Shown here piece after piece: positions 1 through 5,191 of a DNA stretch of 6,191 bases (its first letter is position 1; each line of letters starts with the position of its first letter). Origin of the DNA: an uncultured Planctomycetaceae bacterium (GTDB lineage: Bacteria > Planctomycetota > Planctomycetia > Planctomycetales > Planctomycetaceae). The notes below the pieces were generated by a model. It made no database searches. It was not told the origin of the DNA and saw nothing but the letters and a program-made list of their open reading frames with translations. The stretch lies in assembly GCA_903823545.1 (NCBI GenBank), contig CAIJTL010001684.1:1-6191 (forward strand), written 5' to 3'. The translations under genes were made by a program, and so were the position numbers.

Positions 1-1
1 A

Positions 2-61
2 ACCAGCGCAGCGCCGGCCCACCATTTGATCGAGACTTGGTGGGCCGGCGCTATCGCTGGT
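2..61. repeat. GC-rich long palindrome, REP-like
   Basis: The arm at 2-24 and the arm at 38-61 are reverse complements over 22 base pairs. An inner block of 15 (AGCGCCGGCCCACCA) and an outer block of 7 (ACCAGCG) are separated by a 1-by-2 internal loop. The apical loop is 13 nt (25-37). There is no T-run on the right-hand side, so it does not look like a simple intrinsic terminator for a gene to the left, although that gene is not visible. Size, GC content and intergenic position resemble repetitive extragenic palindromes. Whether it is repeated in the genome cannot be seen here. Confidence 0.75.
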
Positions 62-199
62 CCCACCCTACGAATCAGGCCGCTTCACAAATTAGCCAGA
101 CGTGGGTTTAACGTCGCACTCCCTTGTGTGAATAATTTGCGGCTGTATGACTTTCGAGGGAATAAACCTCCGGGATACGACTCTTCTCCTCGCGTTGCC

Positions 200-742
200 A
201 TGGAATCACCAGAACTTCAACAACGTGTGGCTGAACTAATCGGACAGCATTACGAACTGCTGTATCGAGTTTCGTTTCGTTTGACCGGTTCAGTCGCCGA
301 TGCAGAGGATCTTACGCAACAGACTTTTTTGACGGCTCAGCAAAAGCTGCATCAGCTTCGTGAGTTGGAAAGTGCCAAAAGTTGGTTGCTGGCGATTTTG
401 CGACACCACTTTTTCCGCAATCGCAGCCGAACGGCTCGACAATCTGTCTCGTTGGATTCTCTACCTGAACCGACTGGACCGATTGATGAGCCGACCGATT
501 TCGATTCGGAAGAGTTGCAAATGGCCCTCAACGAACTGCCTGATGAATTCCGCTTCCCGCTCGTTTTGTATTACTTCCACGAACTGAGTTACCAAGAAAT
601 TGCTATCCAGCTAGACGTTCCGCTTGGGACGGTCATGAGTCGTTTGTCTCGCGGCAAACAACATCTTCGCCGCCGGTTGATGGCCGACGAAACGACGACC
701 GCATCGAAATTACCGAAACCAACTTCTCCACTCGCTCGCTAG
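200..742 (+). CDS. ECF-type RNA polymerase sigma factor (sigma-70 family)
   Basis: This is a 180-residue extracytoplasmic-function sigma factor, which would direct RNA polymerase to a dedicated promoter set. Sigma region 2 spans about residues 10-77 and carries the typical DAEDLTQQTF block (34-43) and the SWLLAILRHHFFRNRSR helix (61-77). A short acidic linker (about 90-105) leads to region 4 (about 106-160), whose helix-turn-helix reads LSYQEIAIQLDV then PLGTVMSRLSRGK. There is no region 1.1 or 3 and no extra C-terminal domain, only a Thr/Pro-rich tail of about 20 residues. The frame stays open to position 26, but those 58 residues run through the palindrome at 2-61 and look non-coding. The ATG at 200 gives the normal family length, although no clear Shine-Dalgarno precedes it. 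The anti-sigma gene follows after 5 nt. The exact ECF subgroup and target promoter are not evident. Confidence 0.93.
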   Translation: MESPELQQRVAELIGQHYELLYRVSFRLTGSVADAEDLTQQTFLTAQQKLHQLRELESAKSWLLAILRHHFFRNRSRTARQSVSLDSLPEPTGPIDEPTDFDSEELQMALNELPDEFRFPLVLYYFHELSYQEIAIQLDVPLGTVMSRLSRGKQHLRRRLMADETTTASKLPKPTSPLAR

Positions 743-747
743 TTGCC

Positions 748-1659
748 ATGACATCGTTTTCGCCTGAATCAGAACCTGTGAACTGTGGTACCGCTCTCGA
801 GCGGCTGGAATGTGTCTGGATTGACCCAATCCCCGATGAGCCACTCGATGCTGAAACGTCGGCAGCACTTGAGCACGTCCGCCAATGTTCGGCCTGTTGG
901 GCCGCGTTCGAGAAGCGACGAGAATGTGATGCGCGATTAGCGATGATGATGCAAACCGTCACTGTTCCGGCTGGGTTACGAGAACAATTGCTGGCTCGCG
1001 CATCAGAGACGTCAGTGGCTTCGATCATGAGTGTCAACGACGCTCCCAAAACTGGCCGTGACCAAATCGTTGACAAGAGGCAGTCTATTGAGACACCCGA
1101 TCGCCGAAACAACATTGGTGACAAGGTCTCATTGCGCCGTCGAGCCTGGGCAATCGCAACGGCTGCGACAATGTTAGTCGCGGCAGCGAGCGGTTCATGG
1201 CTGTGGTTTGCAATGCAGGGGCGTTCGGTTTCGGTTCAGACCTTGTGCGAGGTCACACCAATGACATCGAATGGACTGCTCGTCGTTGAAGACTTGGCAC
1301 AGTTGCCTGCCCTGCCTCAGAGTTGGTTGCGAATGAAGGGGATGAAAATCGTCGGAACCCCTCGCTGGTTCCAACCACCTGGATTAAAGGTGCCTGCCTC
1401 CTGGATTCCTTTTGAGTTGCGCCTTCAAAGGTCGAAGCCAATTCAGGGGGTTCTGTTGATGTTGCAGCGAGAAAACGTAACCGACCCGCCAAGAGAATTG
1501 GTCGGCCAGAGTTCGTTTTTGAAGTACGAGCATCGCGCCGGAAAACCACTCTCAATCGCAGGGTGGTCCGAGCAAGGAGTGGTTTACCTCTGCTTTGTGA
1601 ATGACGAGCCAGCAGCGTTGGAGCGGTTGATGAAATTGACTGTTCCGACGGCCGCTTGA
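748..1659 (+). CDS. Membrane-anchored zinc-type anti-sigma factor
   Basis: This 303-residue protein probably holds the preceding ECF sigma factor inactive at the membrane until a signal arrives. The N-terminal part contains the zinc-binding anti-sigma signature H-x3-C-x2-C as H43, C47 and C50 (EHVRQCSAC), with C13 or C22 available as a fourth ligand. A basic, polar linker (about 95-132) precedes a single hydrophobic segment at about 133-156 (AWAIATAATMLVAAASGSWLWF). This predicts an N-in topology with about 145 residues outside. The outer part is not a recognised sensor; near its end is a WSEQGVVYLCFVNDEP stretch reminiscent of the C-terminal strand pairs of RsiW-like proteins. Its ATG lies 5 nt after the sigma stop with no visible Shine-Dalgarno, so translational coupling is likely. 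The assignment rests on the zinc motif, the membrane helix and linkage to the sigma gene; the signal is unknown. Confidence 0.85.
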   Translation: MTSFSPESEPVNCGTALERLECVWIDPIPDEPLDAETSAALEHVRQCSACWAAFEKRRECDARLAMMMQTVTVPAGLREQLLARASETSVASIMSVNDAPKTGRDQIVDKRQSIETPDRRNNIGDKVSLRRRAWAIATAATMLVAAASGSWLWFAMQGRSVSVQTLCEVTPMTSNGLLVVEDLAQLPALPQSWLRMKGMKIVGTPRWFQPPGLKVPASWIPFELRLQRSKPIQGVLLMLQRENVTDPPRELVGQSSFLKYEHRAGKPLSIAGWSEQGVVYLCFVNDEPAALERLMKLTVPTAA

Positions 1660-1711
1660 AAAAGCACGACGCGCCAGCGAGTGGTAATGCTGGTCACCAT
1701 TCGCTGACGCG
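1659..1711 (-). terminator. Intrinsic terminator downstream of rho
   Basis: The arms 1670-1685 and 1696-1711 form a 16-position stem. Read on the minus strand, 15 positions pair (one G-U) with a single A-C mismatch and a 10-nt loop. On that strand the hairpin begins 28 nt after the rho stop and is followed, after 6 nt, by TTTTT (complement of 1659-1663). On the plus strand there is no T-run after 1711, so it is oriented for rho rather than for the converging anti-sigma gene, although the stem could still stabilise that transcript's 3' end. The 6-nt gap before the T-run is longer than ideal. Confidence 0.65.
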
Positions 1712-1739
1712 CCATATCTGAATCGTTCAAAGTACGGAA

Positions 1740-3593
1740 CTACAGAACTGACTTCACCTTTTCCAAGAACTCGTTGTTGGTTGGGAACCGATCGAGTGTG
1801 CGAGTCAGTTGCTCCATTGCCTCGACGGGGCTCAGCGAAATCAAGCTGCGGCGCAACATGACAATGCTGTTGAGTTGCAGCGGATCGTACAGCTTCTCTT
1901 CATGACGAGTCCCCGACTTCGTGATATCGATGGCTGGCCAGATGCGACGATCGGCGAGATCGCGGCTGAGGACCAGTTCCATATTGCCGGTCCCTTTGAA
2001 CTCTTGGAAGATCGCTTCATCCGCTCGGCTGCCGGTATCAATCAACGCGGTCGCGACGATCGTCAACGACCCACCTTCATCGAACTGGCGAGCTGAACCG
2101 AACATCTTCTTCGGAATGTCGAGAGCTCGGACGTCAAGGCCGCCCGTTGCGGTGCGTCCTGTGTTCGTCCATTTGTTGAAGGCGCGAGCCGCGCGAGTGA
2201 TCGAGTCCATCAGGATGAAGACGTTCTTGCCTTCTTCGGCCATTCGCTTGGCACGTTCGATAATCAACTGACTGACGCGGACGTGATTTTCGGTGTCGTT
2301 GTCGAGCGAAGAGGCGATCACTTCGCCCTTCACATGCCGACGCATTTCAGTCACTTCTTCAGGTCGCTCGTCGATCAACATGACGATCAAGTGCATATCG
2401 GGATGATTGCGGCTGACCGATTCAGCGATTTCTTGAAGCAACATCGTCTTGCCGGTACGTGGCGGAGCGACAATCAATGCTCGCTGGCCTCGTCCAACCG
2501 GCGTCAATAAGTCCATAACGCGCATCGTTGTCGGCTTTGAGCCAATTTCCATTTTGATGCGAGTGAACGGTGTGATCGCCGTCAGGTCATCGAACTTTTT
2601 GACGTTGGCATATTCCTCAATAGTCATGCCGTCGATCAGCTCAATGGTCTTGAGTCGAGGCCCTTGATTTCGCGATCCCGAACCAACAGCACCGCGAACG
2701 GTGACGCCTTCACGGAGTCCAGCTTTTTCAATCAAGGAACTGGAAACAAACGGGTCTGTTTCTTGTGAGCAGTAATTCTTCTTCGCGTCGCGCAAGAAGC
2801 CGTATCCCTTGGGATGCAACTCCAAAACGCCGTCCATGATGGTTGTTGTTTCATCGGGATTATTGGTGTCATCGTTGCGTTGACGCTGATTGCGTTGACC
2901 GCCTTGAGCACCGAAATCTCTCTGTTGTCCGTATTGGCGTTGCTGGCCTTGGCCATATCCTCCACGTTGATTGAATTGTCGTTGTGGCTGCTGACTGGGC
3001 TGGCGTTGACCGAACCCACGCGGCTGCTGCTGTTGTCCGCCGCCACCATTGCGAGGTGCATCACCTTCGCCACCGCCACGACGACGACGACGACGACGAC
3101 GACGACGTTGGCCGTCATCTTCACCAACGAATCCACGATCGCCCCCTGCGCCCCCTTCTTGATTGGGGATACCATTAGGCGGATTTGAGAAGCTGCTGGA
3201 TTGGTTGGGATATCCAGTGCTTTGAACTGGATACCGGGATCCGAAATCTTCAGTCGTCACCACGGACGGTGCCGCGACTGGCTCGGACGCTCGTCGAGGG
3301 GATTTGTCTTCTGGGAAGACAATCTCGTCATCAACATTGGCACCGAATTGCTCTTGGTGAATATCTCGACTGGTGGTCTCTCGACGCGACCGGCTACGGC
3401 GTTCTGGTGCTGGGGTTTCGGCGGCGGGAGGAGCAACTATGACGATCGACTCAACCGGCGATTCTTTCTTTGACGACTCAACCGCAACTTCGGGAGTCGA
3501 ATCTGAATCCGCCGCTTTCCGAGTAACTCGGCGACGACGTACGGGAGTTGTTGTGGACTTGGCTTTTTTCTCTTCCGCCATGCGATAACCCAT
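1740..3593 (-). CDS. rho: Transcription termination factor Rho with a long disordered N-terminus
   Basis: Rho is the hexameric RNA-dependent ATPase/helicase that ends transcription. At 617 residues it is about 200 longer than the 419-residue E. coli protein. Residues 1-252 are low complexity: a basic start, an acidic/Ser stretch, ten arginines (163-172), then a Q/G/R-rich segment to about 240. The OB-fold RNA-binding domain is at about 253-325 (GVLELHPKGYGFLRDAKKNY). The ATPase core has P-loop APPRTGKT (376-383), catalytic segment LIDERPEEV (406-414), Walker B LMDSITR (461-467), Q loop before TGGLDVRAL, and R loop SGTRHEEK (560-567). The core aligns without gaps to E. coli with an offset of 198 from the P-loop to Walker B. 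No SAP-like Rho N-terminal helical domain is evident. The ATG at 3593 and an in-frame ATG at 3581 (MAEEKK...) are both possible starts; neither has a good Shine-Dalgarno, and the second gives the more natural N-terminus. Confidence 0.97.
   Translation of the reverse strand: MGYRMAEEKKAKSTTTPVRRRRVTRKAADSDSTPEVAVESSKKESPVESIVIVAPPAAETPAPERRSRSRRETTSRDIHQEQFGANVDDEIVFPEDKSPRRASEPVAAPSVVTTEDFGSRYPVQSTGYPNQSSSFSNPPNGIPNQEGGAGGDRGFVGEDDGQRRRRRRRRRRGGGEGDAPRNGGGGQQQQPRGFGQRQPSQQPQRQFNQRGGYGQGQQRQYGQQRDFGAQGGQRNQRQRNDDTNNPDETTTIMDGVLELHPKGYGFLRDAKKNYCSQETDPFVSSSLIEKAGLREGVTVRGAVGSGSRNQGPRLKTIELIDGMTIEEYANVKKFDDLTAITPFTRIKMEIGSKPTTMRVMDLLTPVGRGQRALIVAPPRTGKTMLLQEIAESVSRNHPDMHLIVMLIDERPEEVTEMRRHVKGEVIASSLDNDTENHVRVSQLIIERAKRMAEEGKNVFILMDSITRAARAFNKWTNTGRTATGGLDVRALDIPKKMFGSARQFDEGGSLTIVATALIDTGSRADEAIFQEFKGTGNMELVLSRDLADRRIWPAIDITKSGTRHEEKLYDPLQLNSIVMLRRSLISLSPVEAMEQLTRTLDRFPTNNEFLEKVKSVL
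3078..3107 (-). repeat. (CGT)10 trinucleotide microsatellite inside rho
   Basis: Ten perfect, uninterrupted copies of ACG on the plus strand are ten CGT arginine codons on the rho strand (residues 163-172). Arginine codons elsewhere in rho are mixed, so the purity of this tract points to expansion by replication slippage. Gains or losses of whole units would keep the frame and only change the length of the arginine run. Confidence 0.95.
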
Positions 3594-3819
3594 TGAGAGT
3601 GAAAAACAGAAACCGGTTTAAGAAAACCTTCGTGACCGGTAGAGAGGTTGGATTTTTCTGAACCCCAACAAAGAGGTGGCAACCTGTGGAGACGAGACAC
3701 CCTTAAGGTGACGATTTCGTCCCTCTTTGAAGCTTGAGCGAACTTCCTCGCCAAGCACCCAGCATTGAACAGCGGACGACAAACGCCATCCGAATCGCTC
3801 AGATCCCACAGAATTCCTC

Positions 3820-3842
3820 GCGGACGGCTAACAGGCCGTCGC
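3820..3842. repeat. Short palindrome upstream of rho
   Basis: GACGGC (3823-3828) and GCCGTC (3835-3840) form a perfect 6-bp stem around the loop TAACAG. Allowing one bulged G at 3823, the stem extends to 8 bp (GCG plus ACGGC with GCCGT plus CGC). No T-run follows on either strand, so it is not an intrinsic terminator. It could be a structural element of the rho leader or chance. Confidence 0.4.
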
Positions 3843-3872
3843 AATGGTCGAAGACTTTATGGCAAATGCAGA

Positions 3873-3902
3873 TTTGGGAGTGGGAGCTAGTTGCTCCCCA
3901 AA
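3873..3902. repeat. Compound palindrome with two alternative stems
   Basis: GGGAGC (3882-3887) pairs perfectly with GCTCCC (3893-3898) around the loop TAGTT. An alternative outer stem uses TTTGGGAG (3873-3880) with CTCCCCAAA (3894-3902), leaving one bulged C. The two share the right-hand arm and exclude each other. There is no T-run, and the function is unknown. Confidence 0.45.
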
Positions 3903-3962
3903 TTCTCCGTCGATTTGATTTGAGACTGCGCTCGAAGCATTATCGAGTCAGTCTCGCGCACA

Positions 3963-3976
3963 CCGCCAAGTGGCGG
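3963..3976. repeat. Short GC palindrome
   Basis: CCGCC (3963-3967) pairs with GGCGG (3972-3976) around the loop AAGT. It is only 5 bp and is reported because it belongs to the cluster of palindromes in the gene-poor block. Chance occurrence is quite possible. Confidence 0.3.
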
Positions 3977-4192
3977 ACGAGCCCAGAATTCGCGACGCTC
4001 ATTGCCCAGTGGTTAGCAAGGCAAATGATGATTCGCGAACCAAAGTCCAAATTCAGCAAGGCTGTGGCTCAATCAGCATTGCCTCCAAAACACTCTCACA
4101 CTTCGGGAGATTGCCTTGGGTCGCCAAACATTTCAGGTGGAGAACCAGTTCACCGAAACAATTCAGGGCGTCGCGAGACCCAGATTTCATGG

Positions 4193-4214
4193 GCTCCCAT
4201 TGGTTTTTGGGAGC
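4193..4214. repeat. 7-bp perfect palindrome
   Basis: GCTCCCA (4193-4199) and TGGGAGC (4208-4214) form a perfect 7-bp stem with the 8-nt loop TTGGTTTT. It shares the TTTGGGAG and GCTCCC words with the palindrome at 3873-3902, about 310 bp away. Neither strand has a T-run directly after the stem. Confidence 0.45.
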
Positions 4215-4569
4215 AGCATCATCGAGTCAACTCTTCCTGGGCGGCCACTTTTGCAAGAGCCGCAATTGATCGAGACACCAGGAAGAACGAAACGCCGTAA
4301 GCTCAAGCGACGGAGGTAATATATCCCCGGCCATTCATGTGTCAATTGCACTAGGGTCGCATTTCGGGCGTAAAGTGTTGGCTTTGATGGTCTATCACGA
4401 TAAGCAGGCAAATTGGATTGAACGACGTTTGGGGTCGAAGTGGCTGCGCAATTGCCATTGCTAGCAGAAGCGAATGTGTGTGCCTACGATCCCGCCCCGC
4501 ATAATCTGGCCGCACATTTGTGGCCGCAATGCGATGTCATCAAAAGAATATTCCGTAATCACTCAACCG

Positions 4570-4576
4570 AAGGGAG
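4570..4576 (+). promoter_or_regulatory. Ribosome binding site of the isomerase gene
   Basis: AAGGGAG lies 6 nt before the GTG at 4583. It is the best Shine-Dalgarno match in front of any gene in the window and settles the start: an in-frame stop (TAA, 4556-4558) lies just upstream, and no other start codon lies between it and the GTG. Confidence 0.7.
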
Positions 4577-4582
4577 CCCGTT

Positions 4583-5122
4583 GTGGCTGGAACCAATCGT
4601 CGCACAGAAGTCGATGCTGCACTCAAGGACGTGGATTTTTCAAAGAATACCTACCAAGTCGAATTTGAGACGACGATGGGCAAGATGGTGCTCGACGTGT
4701 ATCCCGACGTTGCTCCGGAACACAGCAAGAACCTCATCGGCCTGACGAAAATCGGCTTCTACAATGGAATCATCTTCCATCGAGTCATCGCAGGCTTCGT
4801 GATTCAAGTGGGCTGCCCACAAGGAACCGGAACTGGCGGACCGGGCTACACCATCAAGCAAGAGTTCAACGCACAACTGCACGAGGCGGGTGTCTTGTCG
4901 ATGGCGCGAACGAACGATCCAAACTCGGCCGGTTCACAGTTCTTCGTCTGTCTCGGCCGAGTTCCGCATCTCGATCGTCAATACACCGTTTTCGGCAAGA
5001 CGGCCGATCAAGCGAGTCTCGATGTAGTGCTCAAGATTGGCGGCGTGGCAACGGGTTCCGGCGATCGTCCGAAACAAGACGTGAAGATCACTTCTAGCCG
5101 AGTGATCGTGACGCCGAAATGA
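4583..5122 (+). CDS. Cyclophilin-type peptidyl-prolyl cis-trans isomerase
   Basis: This 179-residue single-domain cyclophilin catalyses cis-trans isomerisation of Xaa-Pro bonds. There is no signal peptide or membrane segment, so it should be cytoplasmic, like PpiB. The domain covers about residues 24-176 after a short polar N-terminus. The catalytic arginine is R67 in FHRVIAGFVIQ (65-75), followed by GTGTGGPGYTIKQEF (81-95), MARTNDPNSAGSQFF (107-121) and VPHLDRQYTVFG (127-138). Compared with human cyclophilin A, the active-site Met after the FHR loop is V73, the cyclosporin-contacting Trp is H129, and the pocket His is Y134; similar changes at the Trp position in bacterial cyclophilins reduce cyclosporin binding. 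The gene starts at a GTG with a good ribosome binding site and appears to be transcribed alone, ending at the hairpin cluster beyond its stop. Confidence 0.95.
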   Translation: MAGTNRRTEVDAALKDVDFSKNTYQVEFETTMGKMVLDVYPDVAPEHSKNLIGLTKIGFYNGIIFHRVIAGFVIQVGCPQGTGTGGPGYTIKQEFNAQLHEAGVLSMARTNDPNSAGSQFFVCLGRVPHLDRQYTVFGKTADQASLDVVLKIGGVATGSGDRPKQDVKITSSRVIVTPK

Positions 5123-5151
5123 GTTCGCGGAACTCATTTCATGCAATGAAA
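5116..5151. repeat. Two overlapping three-base-loop hairpins at the isomerase stop codon
   Basis: GAAATGAGTTC (5116-5126) pairs perfectly over 11 bp with GAACTCATTTC (5130-5140) around the loop GCG; the isomerase stop TGA (5120-5122) lies inside the left arm. Immediately after, TTTCAT (5137-5142) pairs with ATGAAA (5146-5151) around the loop GCA, sharing 4 nt with the first hairpin, so the two cannot both form fully. Neither is followed by a T-run on the plus strand. They probably belong to the 3' end structure of the isomerase mRNA. Confidence 0.65.
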
Positions 5152-5156
5152 ACTTC

Positions 5157-5191
5157 GAGAGGCTGGTTCAGTGAACCGGCCTCTCAGTTTT
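5157..5191. terminator. Two-way intrinsic terminator between convergent genes
   Basis: A 13-bp stem joins GAGAGGCTGGTTC (5157-5169) to GAACCGGCCTCTC (5173-5185), with one U-G pair and the loop AGT. On the plus strand TTTT follows at 5188-5191. On the minus strand TTTT (complement of 5149-5152) follows 4 nt after the stem, where the stem has one A-C mismatch. It can therefore serve both the isomerase and the MOSC gene. The MOSC stop codon and its last five sense codons lie within the hairpin. Confidence 0.8.

Larger units (their letters stand above)
3594..4582. other. Gene-poor intergenic block between rho and the isomerase gene
   Basis: These 989 bp separate the diverging rho and isomerase genes, and I find no convincing gene in them. 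The longest open frame, 3734-4300 on the plus strand (TTG start, 188 codons), has a composition unlike a folded protein (many Trp, Arg, Ser and His, few hydrophobic runs) and no recognisable motif. An overlapping frame open from 4032 to the stop at 4317-4319 ends in a basic tail (TKRRKLKRRR) but has no ATG. No tRNA, tmRNA, RNase P or SRP RNA signature was recognised. The block contains several short palindromes, listed separately. Next to rho, ACCGGT occurs at 3612-3617 and 3635-3640 and could form a weak 6-bp stem in the rho leader. The promoters of both flanking genes must lie here, but no clear -35/-10 pair could be assigned. Confidence 0.6.

Noticed and set aside
124..151. Possible promoter TTGTGT, 16-bp spacer, TATGAC before the sigma gene
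   Set aside because: Both boxes are weak matches, and a planctomycete ECF gene may use another sigma factor; not enough to call.
26..199. N-terminal extension of the sigma factor frame by 58 residues
   Set aside because: It reads through the palindrome at 2-61 and an AT-richer leader, resembles no sigma region, and the ATG at 200 gives a normal-length ECF sigma.
2814..3188. Plus-strand open frames with poly-Thr or poly-Asp runs opposite rho
   Set aside because: They are antisense readings of the (CGT)10 tract and the Q/G/R-rich part of rho; stop-free stretches opposite such biased codons are expected.
3437..3844. Minus-strand frame across the start of rho
   Set aside because: It overlaps the rho N-terminus in another frame and is dominated by Arg/Ser/Leu of low-complexity origin.
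26..4276. Shared 11-mer TTGATCGAGAC at 26-36 and 4266-4276
   Set aside because: Several 11-base coincidences are expected in a 6-kb window; no extended similarity flanks either copy.
3734..4300. 188-codon open frame with TTG start in the gene-poor block
   Set aside because: No recognisable motif, unusual Trp/Arg/Ser-rich composition and no ribosome binding site; kept only as part of the intergenic description.
4440..4745. Plus-strand frame upstream of and overlapping the isomerase gene
   Set aside because: More than half of it overlaps the well-supported cyclophilin in another frame, and it shows no family resemblance.
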